Source: Parvularcula sp. BBD 1991-13 (GTDB taxonomy: Bacteria; Pseudomonadota; Alphaproteobacteria; Caulobacterales; Parvularculaceae). Taken from it: a stretch of DNA of 64,000 nucleotides. Made by a program: the position numbers and the translations under genes. Shown here piece after piece: positions 15,926 to 24,846 of this stretch. Positions within the stretch are counted from its first letter, which is position 1. Each line of letters begins with the position of its first letter. The DNA is taken from positions 62,001-126,000 of the forward strand of contig LYSZ01000013.1 of NCBI GenBank assembly GCA_001657385.1, in the 5' to 3' direction. The notes below the pieces were generated by a model that was given only the letters and a program-made list of their open reading frames with translations, was not told the origin of the DNA and ran no database searches.

Positions 15926-17677
15926 ATGGCGAGCGAAGGCGGCGATTTTCTGATCCAGGCGGCGACCTATCTCGGCGCCGCCGCCATCGCCGTTCCCGTG
16001 TTCAACCGGTTCAAACTCGGCTCCATTCTCGGCTACCTCGCGGCGGGCGTCGCCGTCGGTCCCTTCGGCCTCAATCTTCTGCGTCAGGAGGAGGGCGTCT
16101 ACCACGTCGCCGAACTGGGCGTCGTGTTGTTCCTGTTCGTCATCGGGCTGGAGCTGTCCCTGTCGCGGCTGTGGGCCATGCGAAAGCAGATTATCGGCCT
16201 CGGCACCGCGCAGATGGGCGTCACCGGCGCAGTGATCGCCGGCGCCTTCGCGGCGGCGGGCGTCATGCCGATGGATGCGGCGATCATCGCGGGGCTGTCG
16301 CTCGCCTTTTCCTCCACCGCCTTCGCGCTTCAGCTCATGCGCGACCGGGGCGAACTCAATACGAGTTACGGCGGGCGCGCCTTTTCGATCCTTCTGTACC
16401 AGGACATTGCGGTCATCCCGCTGCTCGCCGCGATTCCGTTCGTCGCCGGCGCCGGCGGCGGCGAGGCGGCGGGCTGGACCAACGCCGCCAGGGCCGCGGG
16501 CGTGATCGCCGGGCTTGTCGTCATCGGCAAGTTCGTCCTCGACCGGTGCTTTCACATGGTCGCCGGATCGGGCTCGCGCGAGGCGTTCGCGGCGACGGCG
16601 TTGTTCGTGGTCGCGCTGACCTCGCTCGCGGTGGCCTGGGCGGGTCTGTCCATGGCGCTGGGGGCGTTCCTCGCCGGCGTGCTGCTGGCGGAATCCTCCT
16701 ACAAGCACCAGATCGAAACCGACATCGAACCGTTTCGCGGCCTCCTGCTCGGCCTGTTTTTCATCTCCATCGGCATGCGCCTCGATTTCAACGTCATCGC
16801 TGAGAACTGGTGGATCGTGCTCGGCGGCGCCTTCGGTCTCGTTTTCGTCAAGGCCGCGCTCCTGTACGGGGTGGTGCGCTCGATCGGCGCCGGCCACAAC
16901 GATTCCCTGCGCACCGCGGCGATCCTCTGCCAGGGCGGGGAGTTCGCCTTTGTCGTCATCAGCCTGGGCGGATCGGCGCTTCTGTTCACCGACAACCAGG
17001 CGACGCTGATGGCGGCGCTGGTGACGGTCTCGATGATGCTGACCCCGCTGATGACCGCGCTCGCCGCGCGCATGGTCACCGCCGCCGCCGACATGGACGC
17101 CGACATGGAAGCGCCCCGCGGCGACCGCGATCACGTGATCGTCGCCGGCTTTGGCCGCATGGGGCAGATCATCTCCCAGGTGCTGACCAGTTCAGGCGTC
17201 AAGGTGACGGCGATCGACCGCAACGCCGCGCATATCCGCAACGCGGAGCGGTTCGGCTTCAAGGTCTATTTCGGCGACGCCTCGCGTCTCGACCTGCTCA
17301 TCACCGCCGGGGTGCTTGAGGCGCGGGCGATCGTTCTGTGCATGGACGATCCCAAAGCCGTCAACCAGGCGGTCACGGCGTTGCGCGAGCGTTGCCCCAA
17401 CCTGACGATTCTCGCCGTCGCCCATGACCGGGTGCACGAGATCGCGTTGCGCCCGCTGGGGCCGGACGTCATCGTGCGCGAGACCATGGAATCGAGCCTC
17501 ACCATCGCCCGCGAGGCGCTCTCGCGCATGGGCCATGACGACCGCACCATCGAGGATTACATCGCGCAGTTCCGCAAGCTCGACCGCGAGCGCCTGCTCG
17601 CCCAGATCGACGAAGGACCGGAAGCGGCCATGCACCTGATGCACCAGCCCTTCACCGCCGCGCGCCGGGACGACTAG
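15926..17677 (+). CDS. CPA2 family monovalent cation:proton antiporter with TrkA-N domain (Kef-like)
   Basis: A 583-residue integral membrane antiporter. About 12-13 hydrophobic segments cover residues 10-390, including LGSILGYLAAGVAVGPFG, ELGVVLFLFVIGLELSL and LSLAFSSTAFALQLM. A RCK/TrkA-N domain begins near residue 402 (DHVIVAGFGRMGQIISQVL) with GxGxxG and the acidic AIDRN strand. This is the KefB/KefC/YbaL arrangement for K+/H+ or Na+/H+ exchange gated by a nucleotide. ATG 15926 has a GGAAGGAA sequence about 15 bp upstream. Ends 17 bp before the convergent metallopeptidase gene. Confidence 0.92.
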   Translation: MASEGGDFLIQAATYLGAAAIAVPVFNRFKLGSILGYLAAGVAVGPFGLNLLRQEEGVYHVAELGVVLFLFVIGLELSLSRLWAMRKQIIGLGTAQMGVTGAVIAGAFAAAGVMPMDAAIIAGLSLAFSSTAFALQLMRDRGELNTSYGGRAFSILLYQDIAVIPLLAAIPFVAGAGGGEAAGWTNAARAAGVIAGLVVIGKFVLDRCFHMVAGSGSREAFAATALFVVALTSLAVAWAGLSMALGAFLAGVLLAESSYKHQIETDIEPFRGLLLGLFFISIGMRLDFNVIAENWWIVLGGAFGLVFVKAALLYGVVRSIGAGHNDSLRTAAILCQGGEFAFVVISLGGSALLFTDNQATLMAALVTVSMMLTPLMTALAARMVTAAADMDADMEAPRGDRDHVIVAGFGRMGQIISQVLTSSGVKVTAIDRNAAHIRNAERFGFKVYFGDASRLDLLITAGVLEARAIVLCMDDPKAVNQAVTALRERCPNLTILAVAHDRVHEIALRPLGPDVIVRETMESSLTIAREALSRMGHDDRTIEDYIAQFRKLDRERLLAQIDEGPEAAMHLMHQPFTAARRDD

Positions 17678-17694
17678 GCAGGGGCCCGTCGGCT

Positions 17695-18090
17695 CTACTC
17701 CGCCGCGTCCTCGATGGCGTGCATGTCCGCATCGGAAAGACCGAAATGGTGGCCGATTTCATGCACCAGTACGTGCGTGATCAGGAAGGGCAGGCTGACG
17801 TCGCCGCGCTCGCGCCATTCGGCGAGAATGGCGCGCCGGTAAAGATGGATATGCGCCGGCATGGAGAGCGGGTCCGAGGGGTCGGACTCGGTAATCGCCT
17901 CTCCTTCGTAAAGGCCGGAAAGCTCCAGCGGGTCGCGCATGCCGAAGGCGGCGAGGATCTCCGCTTCGGCCTCGTCCGCCACGTGAATGACGACGTTGCC
18001 GCACAGCCGCCTGAAGTCCTCCGGCAGGGCGTCGAACGCCGTCCGGGCGAGGGCGTCGAAAGCGGCGAGATCGGGCTCCGCGCCCGTCAC
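17695..18090 (-). CDS. Zincin-like metallopeptidase family protein (DUF1025-type)
   Basis: A 131-residue protein of the small 'metallopeptidase family' (zincin_1). The zinc-binding signature HEIGHHFGLSDADM is near the C-terminus, with HExxH plus a downstream Asp. The N-terminal half (LPEDFRRLCGNVVIHVADEA) is family-typical. It has no signal peptide, so it is probably cytoplasmic. Start is GTG 18090, which forms a GTGA overlap with the stop of the upstream serine hydrolase gene. Members are often described as putative proteases without a known substrate. Confidence 0.88.
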   Translation of the reverse strand: MTGAEPDLAAFDALARTAFDALPEDFRRLCGNVVIHVADEAEAEILAAFGMRDPLELSGLYEGEAITESDPSDPLSMPAHIHLYRRAILAEWRERGDVSLPFLITHVLVHEIGHHFGLSDADMHAIEDAAE

Positions 18091-19544
18091 CGGTCAGCGC
18101 TTAGCGCGCCGGCGCGCGTCGTCGCGTCGTCGCCGCTCGCCCCGTTGGCCGCCCCATCGCTCATCCCGCCGATTGCATCGTAGAGCGCGGCGAAAAGAGG
18201 CGCCGTCGCGGCCGCGGGCGCCTGGCCGCGCGTCAGCCCGGTGCGCACGATGATCGCGTTTCTTGAGGGGTCGATCAGCACATACTGCCCCTCATGGCCG
18301 GACATCATGTAGACGCTTTCCGGCAGTCCCTTAAAGAACCGCGCCCGCCCGTCCGCGCCGTCGCGGTTGAGCCAGAAATGCGCCCCGTACTGATTGTCGG
18401 ACCGCGCCGCGGGGGCCGCGACGAAGGCGCTCCATCCCTCGGGCAGGAGGCGCGCGCCGTCCCAGACGCCATCCTGAAGATAGAGCTGACCGAGCCGCGC
18501 CCAGTCGCGCGCGGTTGCATAGGCGAAGGAGGAGCCGACGAAAACGCCGCTCGCATCCGGCTCCAGGATTACGCTGTCGGCGCCGATGGGGGCGAGGAGC
18601 GCTTTGCGGGCGAATTCCTGGTCGTTAAGCCCCTCGCGGGCGAGGGTTTCGCGCAACAGCCGCGCGAGGATGTTGGTCGTTCCGCTGGAATAGGACCAGA
18701 CCTCGCCGGGGGCGTGGGCGGGGCGCGCGCGGATGGCCGCGGCGCCGGCGTCCGACGCCTCGAACAGCATCCGGTTCACGTCCGAGCGGGCGTCGTCATA
18801 GGCTTCCTCGAAGTCGAGGCCGCTCTGCATGTGCAGAAGGTCTCGCCACGTGATCTGTGCACGGACGGGATCGTCCCGCCATGCGTCCACGGGGGCGGGG
18901 GCGTCGATGTCGATCAGGCCGCGATGGACCGCCGCGCCGATGAGCGTGGCGGTGACGCTCTTGGCCATCGACCAGCTCAGGAAAGACGTTTCCCTGGAAA
19001 AGCCGTCCGCGTAGCGCTCGGCGACGATTCGGCCGTCGACGGCGACGAGAACGGCCCGGTTGCCGGTCGCGTTCTCCTCGAAGGCGCCGGCGAGGGCGGC
19101 GTCGAGCGCGGCGTAATCGACCCGCGCCGCCGCGTCTTGCGCGCCCCGGGGGGCGACGGGCCAGGGATCGCCCGCCGCCATCGGCGCCAGCGCCGGCAGG
19201 TCGGCGGCGCGTCCGCCGTTGGTCAGCGTACAGCCATAACCGTCGCGATAGACGGCGCGCGCCTGACCGAGGCCCAGGGGCCCCGACGCGCGCACGCTTC
19301 GGCGCCGCTCGTCGATGCGCACCCGGATCCGGTCGAGCATGGGATCGATGCCGGCGAACTCTGCCTGAAGAACGGCGTCAGCGTCGCGCCCGGCGACAAA
19401 GCGTTCGGAACAGGCGATCTTGGCCTTGTAGCCGGCGCCGATGCGGGCGAGGCGATCAGCCTGCGCGCCGGCGTAGAGAAAGCCGCCGAGGCTTGCCAGG
19501 CCGGCGGCGGCGACGATGCGGTAAAACCATTGTCGATCCGTCAT
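18087..19544 (-). CDS. Serine hydrolase, class C beta-lactamase/penicillin-binding-protein fold
   Basis: A 485-residue exported hydrolase. An N-terminal hydrophobic segment (IVAAAGLASLGGFLYAGAQA) serves as anchor or signal. The beta-lactamase-related domain shows the catalytic SxxK as SMAKSV near residue 198 and the YxN-equivalent as YSSGTTN near residue 298, with MSGHEGQYVLIDPSRNAIIV near the C-terminus. The likely activity is esterase, D-aminopeptidase or 6-aminohexanoate-dimer-hydrolase-like; the substrate cannot be read. The last ~40 residues are low complexity. It overlaps the downstream metallopeptidase gene by 4 bp. Confidence 0.88.
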   Translation of the reverse strand: MTDRQWFYRIVAAAGLASLGGFLYAGAQADRLARIGAGYKAKIACSERFVAGRDADAVLQAEFAGIDPMLDRIRVRIDERRRSVRASGPLGLGQARAVYRDGYGCTLTNGGRAADLPALAPMAAGDPWPVAPRGAQDAAARVDYAALDAALAGAFEENATGNRAVLVAVDGRIVAERYADGFSRETSFLSWSMAKSVTATLIGAAVHRGLIDIDAPAPVDAWRDDPVRAQITWRDLLHMQSGLDFEEAYDDARSDVNRMLFEASDAGAAAIRARPAHAPGEVWSYSSGTTNILARLLRETLAREGLNDQEFARKALLAPIGADSVILEPDASGVFVGSSFAYATARDWARLGQLYLQDGVWDGARLLPEGWSAFVAAPAARSDNQYGAHFWLNRDGADGRARFFKGLPESVYMMSGHEGQYVLIDPSRNAIIVRTGLTRGQAPAAATAPLFAALYDAIGGMSDGAANGASGDDATTRAGALSADR

Positions 19545-19634
19545 GGCGCCATTTAGCCCGCCCGCGCGGCTGAAGGAAACGCTTTCGTCAGCCGCGCCGC
19601 GCCGGCGGGGCCTGCGGCCGGGCCGGCCGAGAGG

Positions 19635-20294
19635 TTACAGGCCGATGAAAGGCTGGGCGATGCGCCCCGCGATGGTTTTGAACGCCAGCGGCGCGGAGGT
19701 GGCGATGAGGCAGATGCAGGGCTCGTCGCCGACGGCCATGGGGCTGTGGGTCTGATCCGCGTCGAGATCGGCGAAGTCGCCGATCCCGAACGCGCCGGTT
19801 TCGTCTTCGTAAGCGCCGCGCAGGATGAGGGTGACTTCTTCGCCCTTGTGGGTGTGACGCGGCATTTTCGTGCCAGGATCGATTTTCAGGAGCCGCAGGA
19901 CGCCGTCGCGATAGCCTTGCGCCTTGATGACGCTCTGGGCGAGGCCCGGCGCCACGGCGCGCCATTTCACGTCTTCCAGGCCGTCTTTGAGATAGTCGCT
20001 CAGCGGCGGGCGGCGCTCCGGCCAGGCGTCGCGGTCCGCCATGGCGGGGGCGACGATATTGGCGGCGGAATCGGCCCTGGCGAGGATTTTCTCCAGCGCA
20101 TCGTCGGCCATGGGGACAGGCTCGACGCTTTCCAGCATCACGCCGCCGATGGCTTCGAGGTCGCATATGGCCCGCGAACACGCGTCGCATTGGGCGGCAT
20201 GGGCGGCGACCACGACGGCGCGCGCCTCATCCATGCGCCCTGCGACGAAATCGGCGAGGGTGTCGAATTTCGGGTGGTGAACTGGTGTCCTCAT
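19635..20294 (-). CDS. chrR: ChrR-family zinc anti-sigma factor with cupin domain
   Basis: A 219-residue anti-sigma factor. Residues ~1-85 form the ASD domain, with zinc ligands in HAAQCDAC (HxxxCxxC) plus an upstream His. Residues ~100-219 form a cupin with MPRHTHKGEEVTLILRG. In Rhodobacter sphaeroides ChrR holds RpoE inactive until singlet oxygen is sensed, and the cupin is needed for that response. It overlaps rpoE by 4 bp (ATGA), as expected for a co-transcribed pair. Strong family match. Confidence 0.93.
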   Translation of the reverse strand: MRTPVHHPKFDTLADFVAGRMDEARAVVVAAHAAQCDACSRAICDLEAIGGVMLESVEPVPMADDALEKILARADSAANIVAPAMADRDAWPERRPPLSDYLKDGLEDVKWRAVAPGLAQSVIKAQGYRDGVLRLLKIDPGTKMPRHTHKGEEVTLILRGAYEDETGAFGIGDFADLDADQTHSPMAVGDEPCICLIATSAPLAFKTIAGRIAQPFIGL

Positions 20295-20824
20295 GACAAG
20301 TCGCCAATTTCCTTTCTGACCTTCTCGAAGGCGAGGCGCAGCCTCGACTTAACGGTGCCCAACGGAAGCCCGAGCCGTTCGGCGATGACCGAATGAGGCT
20401 CGTCCTCGTAAAAATGCAACTTCATCACTTCCATTTGATCGGGAGGCAATGAACCAAACGCTACTCTGATACGTTCGTTTCTTTCATTCAGTTCACACTG
20501 GTGGTCGGCCCGCGGCGCTTCCTCGGGGACGAGCGCCGGATCTTCCGGATCGAGGGGCGGCTTGCCCGCCCGGCGAATGGCGTCGATCCTGGCGTTTCGC
20601 GCGATTGTGAAGATCCAGGTCGAAGCCGACGCCTTGGCCGGATCGAACAGTTTCGCCTTGCGCAGGATCTTCACCATGGAGTCCTGGGCAAGGTCCTCGG
20701 CTTCCTCCGCGCTGGCGCCGCCGCGCATCAGAAAGCCCTTTATACGCGGGGCGAAATGGGCGTAAATCTCGGAAAAGGCCTGCCTGTCGCCGGTCTCGGC
20801 GACCCGGCGCAGCAAGTCTTCCAT
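20291..20824 (-). CDS. rpoE: ECF sigma factor RpoE (ChrR-controlled)
   Basis: A 177-residue ECF sigma factor. Region 2 is seen in EEAEDLAQDSMVKILRKA and STWIFTIARNARIDAIRR; region 4 in GSLPPDQMEVMKLHFYEDE and LPLGTVKSRLRLAFEKVR. Start placed at ATG 20824 because AGGAAG sits about 8 nt upstream; an in-frame ATG at 20863 adds 13 residues and has no clear ribosome site. Paired with chrR and facing a divergent flavoprotein-DUF1365 operon, as in known RpoE-ChrR regulons where the response is to singlet oxygen. Confidence 0.93.
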   Translation of the reverse strand: MEDLLRRVAETGDRQAFSEIYAHFAPRIKGFLMRGGASAEEAEDLAQDSMVKILRKAKLFDPAKASASTWIFTIARNARIDAIRRAGKPPLDPEDPALVPEEAPRADHQCELNERNERIRVAFGSLPPDQMEVMKLHFYEDEPHSVIAERLGLPLGTVKSRLRLAFEKVRKEIGDLS

Positions 20825-20962
20825 GATAGGCGCTTCCTGGACGGCGCCGTTTTTCGGCTGCATCTTGTGATTAAGCCCACATTGGTTAAATCGTTGAACA
20901 CATGCGACGAATTGAACTCTGGATCCAGCCGCCCGGACGCACCCTAGTCAAATATCCATTTC

Positions 20963-20992
20963 TGATCCAGAAGGTGCGACGCAGCGTAGCAG
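20963..20992 (+). promoter_or_regulatory. Candidate RpoE-type promoter
   Basis: TGATCC at 20963-20968, exactly 18 nt of spacer, then TAGCAG at 20987-20992. TGATCC with an 18-nt spacer and a TA-start -10 is the known pattern for RpoE/ChrR-controlled promoters in Rhodobacter. It ends about 28 bp upstream of the flavoprotein start at 21021. Found by eye; no expression evidence. Confidence 0.7.
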
Positions 20993-21020
20993 CACCGTCT
21001 CACAAGGAGAACTCATTTCC

Positions 21021-22382
21021 ATGCCTTTCGAACACGCCGGCCCCTCGTCCGACGCCGCGGGCGCTTCTCCCCGCGGGCTGCGCATCGCCGTCATCGGCGG
21101 CGGCGTCTCCGGTCTCTCCGCCGCATGGCTGCTGTCTCAAGGTCACGACGTCGTCGTCTATGAAAAGGAAAACCGCCTCGGCGGCCACTCCAACACGGTT
21201 AACGCCGAACTGCCGGGCGGAACGGTCGCCGTCGACACCGGCTTCATCGTTTACAACGAGCCGAGCTATCCCAATCTGACGGCGCTGTTCGACCGTCTCG
21301 GCATTGCGACCGAGGAATCCTGCATGTCTTTCGCCGCGTCCATCGACGGCGGGCGGGTGGAGTATTCCGGTCAGAGCGCGTCGGCGATCTTCGCGAAGAA
21401 GTCCAACGCCGCCTCGCCGACATTCTGGCGCATGCTGACCGATATTCCGCGCTTTCACCGCGACGCCAGGAAGGCGCTGGACGGCGGTTTCTGCGAGCAT
21501 GCCTCACTGGGCGAATTCGTGGCCGAGCGGCGCTACGGCCGCGGTTTTCGCGACCATTTTCTCAAGCCCATGGCCGCGGCGATCTGGTCGACCCCGGCGA
21601 TCAAGGTGCTGGAGTATCCGGCGCTGTCGTTTTTCAATTTCTTCGACAATCACGGCCTGTTGAAGGTACAGAACGGCCAGCACTGGCGCACTGTTTCCGG
21701 CGGCTCGCAATGCTATGTGCGCGAGATGCAAAAAGCCTTCGCCGACAATGTGCGCCTTGCGAGCGGCGTCGCGCGGATCGAGCGCGCCGCCGACGGCGTG
21801 ACGGTGACGGATGAAAACGGCCATATGGATCGTTTCGACCAGGTCGTCGTCGCCTCGCACGCCAACGCCGCGCTGGCGATGCTCGCCGACGCCGCGCAGG
21901 ACGAGCGCGAGGTTCTCTCCGCCTTCAGCTATCAGCCGAACCGGGCGGTTCTGCATACGGACGAAAGCCAGATGCCGCGCCGGCGCCGCGCCTGGTCGAG
22001 CTGGAACTATATCGGCGAGGTCCATGACGGGGCTGTCACCTACTGGATGAACCGGCTGCAAAACCTTCCCTGTGCGGAAAATCTGTTCGTCACCCTCAAT
22101 CCCGTAACGCCGGTTCGCGAGGACGCCGTCATCGCCGACTTCTCCTACGAGCATCCGATGTTCAACGCCCGGACGTGGAAGGCCCAGCGCGACATCTGGC
22201 GCATCCAGGGGCGGGGCGGCGTTTGGTACGCCGGCGCCCATCTCGGCTACGGGTTTCACGAGGACGGCCTGCAGTCCGGCCTCGCCGTTGCCGAGGCCAT
22301 CGGCGGGGTGCGCCGCCCGTGGACGGTGGCGGACGAATCGGCCCGCCTTTACGCCTCCGCGCCGCTGCCGGCGACCGCATGA
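21021..22382 (+). CDS. NAD(P)/FAD-dependent oxidoreductase (amine-oxidase-like), RpoE-regulon type
   Basis: A 453-residue flavoprotein. Intact Rossmann motif IAVIGGGVSGLSAAWLLSQG near residue 18, then VVVYEKENRLGGHSNTV, and a FAD-closing GGVWYAGAHLGYGFHEDGL near residue 405. This is the 'FAD-dependent oxidoreductase' commonly encoded with DUF1365 and cyclopropane-fatty-acid-synthase-like genes in RpoE/ChrR regulons. Start ATG 21021 has AAGGAGA at 21004-21010. It overlaps the DUF1365 gene by 4 bp. A role in modifying unsaturated fatty acids under photo-oxidative stress is likely but rests on family context. Confidence 0.9.
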   Translation: MPFEHAGPSSDAAGASPRGLRIAVIGGGVSGLSAAWLLSQGHDVVVYEKENRLGGHSNTVNAELPGGTVAVDTGFIVYNEPSYPNLTALFDRLGIATEESCMSFAASIDGGRVEYSGQSASAIFAKKSNAASPTFWRMLTDIPRFHRDARKALDGGFCEHASLGEFVAERRYGRGFRDHFLKPMAAAIWSTPAIKVLEYPALSFFNFFDNHGLLKVQNGQHWRTVSGGSQCYVREMQKAFADNVRLASGVARIERAADGVTVTDENGHMDRFDQVVVASHANAALAMLADAAQDEREVLSAFSYQPNRAVLHTDESQMPRRRRAWSSWNYIGEVHDGAVTYWMNRLQNLPCAENLFVTLNPVTPVREDAVIADFSYEHPMFNARTWKAQRDIWRIQGRGGVWYAGAHLGYGFHEDGLQSGLAVAEAIGGVRRPWTVADESARLYASAPLPATA

Positions 22383-23254
22383 ACGGCGCGCCGATGGCGG
22401 AAAGAGGTGCGGCGGAAAGCAACGCGGCTGACGGCCGCGTCCCCGGATCGGCGGCCGCGCTTCCGGGCGCGGCCAGCGTCTACGAAGGGGCGGTGACCCA
22501 TCGCCGCTTCAAGCCCGTCGAGCACCGCCTGAAATACCGGGTGTTTTCCTTTCTACTGGATCTCGACGCGCTCGACGAAACGGCGCGCGGCATGGCGCTG
22601 TTCTCGCGCAACCGCTTCAATCTCTTTTCCTTTTACGACCGCGATCACGGGCGCGGCTTGCCGCGCGAGGGCGGCGACCTTGCGGGCTATATGCGCGCGG
22701 CGCTCGGCGCGGCCGGGATCGACGCTTCGGGGCGCCTCATGCTGCTTTGCTACCCGCGCATGCTGGGCTACGTCTTCAATCCGCTGTCGGTCTATTATTG
22801 CCACGACGCAAGCGGTCGGCTCGCGGCCATCGTCTACGAGGTGAACAACACGTTCGGCGGCGATCACAGCTATGTCATTCCGGTCACGGAGGAAACCGGA
22901 CCGATCCGTCAGGAGACGGACAAGACGTTCCACGTGTCGCCCTTCATGGACATGGAAATGCGCTACGCCTTCAGGATGTCGCGGCCCGGCGAGACGGTCT
23001 CGGTCGTCATCAACACCGCGGACGCCGAGGGGCCGGTGCTCTATGCCGGCTTTTCGGGCGAGGGCGCGCCGCTGACCGACGCCAGGCTCGCCGCGCTGTT
23101 CTTTCGGTATCCGCTGATGACCCTCAAGGTCATCGCCGGCATTCACTGGGAAGCGGCGAAGCTTCTCGTCAAGGGGCTCAAGACCCGCCACGGCGCGACG
23201 CCGGCGCGCGCTTTTACGATCGTCAAGCCGGATGCGGGAAGCGCGCGGGCCTGA
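22379..23254 (+). CDS. DUF1365 domain protein
   Basis: A 291-residue protein of family DUF1365. Family landmarks: THRRFKPVEHRLKYRVFSFL near residue 40, LLCYPRMLGYVFNPLSVYYC near residue 123, YEVNNTFGGDHSYVI, and FHVSPFMDMEMRYAFRM. ATG 22379 overlaps the flavoprotein stop (ATGA), so the two are translationally coupled. In other alphaproteobacteria the pair belongs to the singlet-oxygen RpoE regulon, often with a third methyltransferase/Cfa-like gene, which is absent here. Biochemical function is not established. Confidence 0.92.
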   Translation: MNGAPMAERGAAESNAADGRVPGSAAALPGAASVYEGAVTHRRFKPVEHRLKYRVFSFLLDLDALDETARGMALFSRNRFNLFSFYDRDHGRGLPREGGDLAGYMRAALGAAGIDASGRLMLLCYPRMLGYVFNPLSVYYCHDASGRLAAIVYEVNNTFGGDHSYVIPVTEETGPIRQETDKTFHVSPFMDMEMRYAFRMSRPGETVSVVINTADAEGPVLYAGFSGEGAPLTDARLAALFFRYPLMTLKVIAGIHWEAAKLLVKGLKTRHGATPARAFTIVKPDAGSARA

Positions 23255-23407
23255 GCGATAACGGCCAGCGCGCCTGAGCGGGATTGTTCCCGCGCGCCGC
23301 CTCGCCGGACAAGGTTGCGCGTCGGACAAGTCCCGGCGGGGGGGCGCCCTTGTGGACGCCTGCTCCCATTTGCGCTAGGGCGAGACTGATCTTTGGAGGT
23401 TCCTTTC

Positions 23408-24112
23408 ATGAAGAAACGATACAGCGACGCCGCCGCCGCGCTGGATGGGCTGTTGTTTGACGGCATGACCATCATGTCCGGCGGGTTCGGCCTGTGCGGC
23501 ATTCCCGAAAATCTGATCCATGCGCTGCGCGACAGCGGCGTGAAGGATCTGACGGTCATTTCCAACAATGCGGGCGTCGACGATTTCGGCCTTGGCCTGC
23601 TGCTGCAGACTCGCCAGATCAAGAAGATGATTTCGTCCTATGTTGGCGAGAACAAGGAGTTCGAACGCCAGTATCTGTCCGGCGAGCTTGAGCTTGAGTT
23701 CAACCCGCAGGGCACGCTCGCCGAACGCTGCCGCGCCGGCGGCGCCGGGGTGCCGGGGTTCTACACCAAGACCGGCGTCGGCACGCTGATCGCCGAGGGC
23801 AAGGAGCACAAGGACTTCAACGGCGAGACCTATATTCTTGAAACCGGCCTCGTCGCCGATCTTTCCATCGTCAAGGCGTGGCGCGGCGACGAGCAGGGCA
23901 ACCTCGTCTATCGCAAGACCGCCCGCAACTTCAATCCGGTGATGGCGAGCGCGGGAAAGGTCACGGTCGCCGAGGTGGAGGAAATCGTCCCGCTCGGCGC
24001 TCTCGACCCGGATCATATTCATACGCCGGGCATTTACGTGCAGCGCCTGATCCAGGGCGGGCACGAGAAACGGATCGAACGGCGCACGGTGCGCGAAAGG
24101 GAGAGCGCGTAA
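23408..24112 (+). CDS. scoA: 3-oxoacid CoA-transferase subunit A
   Basis: A 234-residue alpha subunit of succinyl-CoA:3-ketoacid CoA transferase, which activates acetoacetate or other 3-oxoacids with CoA from succinyl-CoA. CoA-binding glycine loop [15 protein letters not shown] near residue 22, [15 protein letters not shown], and [20 protein letters not shown] 23408 is preceded by GGAGG at 23395-23399, better than the in-frame TTG 23393. It overlaps subunit B by one base (TAATG). Confidence 0.95.
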   Translation: MKKRYSDAAAALDGLLFDGMTIMSGGFGLCGIPENLIHALRDSGVKDLTVISNNAGVDDFGLGLLLQTRQIKKMISSYVGENKEFERQYLSGELELEFNPQGTLAERCRAGGAGVPGFYTKTGVGTLIAEGKEHKDFNGETYILETGLVADLSIVKAWRGDEQGNLVYRKTARNFNPVMASAGKVTVAEVEEIVPLGALDPDHIHTPGIYVQRLIQGGHEKRIERRTVRERESA

Positions 24113-24765
24113 TGTCCAGCTCAGCAATCGGATGGGACCGCAATCAGATGGCCGCGCGCGCCGCGCAGGAGCTGCAAGACGGGTTCTACGTCAATCTCGG
24201 CATCGGCATTCCGACGCTGGTGGCGAACTACATCCCGGAAGGCGTCGACGTCACGCTCCAGTCGGAAAACGGCATGCTCGGCATGGGGCCTTTTCCCTAT
24301 GACGACGAGGTCGATCCGGACCTGATCAACGCCGGCAAGCAGACCATCACCGAACTGCCGCGTACGTCGTATTTTTCCTCGGCTGACAGCTTCGCCATGA
24401 TTCGCGGCGGGCATATCGACCTGTCGATCCTCGGCGCGATGGAGGTCTCGGAGAAGGGCGATCTGGCCAACTGGATGATCCCGGGCAAGATGGTGAAGGG
24501 CATGGGCGGCGCCATGGACCTTGTGGCGGGCGTCAAGCGCGTCGTCATCGTCATGGATCATGCGTCCAAGGACGGCGCGCCGAAGCTGCTGCATGAATGC
24601 GCCCTGCCGCTGACCGGCAAACAGGTGGCGGACATGGTGATCACCAATCTCGGCGTGTTCGAGGTTGCGCGGGGGCGGGGCATGCGTCTCGTCGAACTCG
24701 CGCCGGGGGTCGCCGTCGACGACGTCAAGGCCCAGACCGAGGCGACGTTCGACGTCGCCCTTTAA
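24112..24765 (+). CDS. scoB: 3-oxoacid CoA-transferase subunit B
   Basis: A 217-residue beta subunit carrying the catalytic Glu in [14 protein letters not shown] near residue 48. Other landmarks are [40 protein letters not shown] and [16 protein letters not shown]. Together with scoA it gives a complete heteromeric enzyme. It starts on the stop of scoA (TAATG). Convergent with the HxlR regulator downstream, which may control it or may be unrelated. Confidence 0.95.
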   Translation: MSSSAIGWDRNQMAARAAQELQDGFYVNLGIGIPTLVANYIPEGVDVTLQSENGMLGMGPFPYDDEVDPDLINAGKQTITELPRTSYFSSADSFAMIRGGHIDLSILGAMEVSEKGDLANWMIPGKMVKGMGGAMDLVAGVKRVVIVMDHASKDGAPKLLHECALPLTGKQVADMVITNLGVFEVARGRGMRLVELAPGVAVDDVKAQTEATFDVAL

Positions 24766-24790
24766 GCCGGGTTGCGCGAAAACCGGTCCG

Positions 24791-24819
24791 CCGGCTGACG
24801 GACCGCCCGGCCGTCAGCC
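24791..24819. terminator. Inverted repeat between convergent scoB and HxlR genes
   Basis: A perfect 9-bp stem, cggctgacg (24791-24799) with cgtcagccg (24811-24819), and an 11-nt loop. It lies between two convergent stops, where a bidirectional terminator would be expected, but there is no T-run, so intrinsic termination is uncertain. Confidence 0.45.
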
Positions 24820-24846
24820 GCGAACCGCTTTGACCGGGGGCCCGTT

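Noticed and set aside
20900-20940. RpoE-type promoter on the minus strand for rpoE itself
   Set aside because: GGATCC is present with suitable spacing, but the -10 reads TGTGTT; too weak to call by eye.
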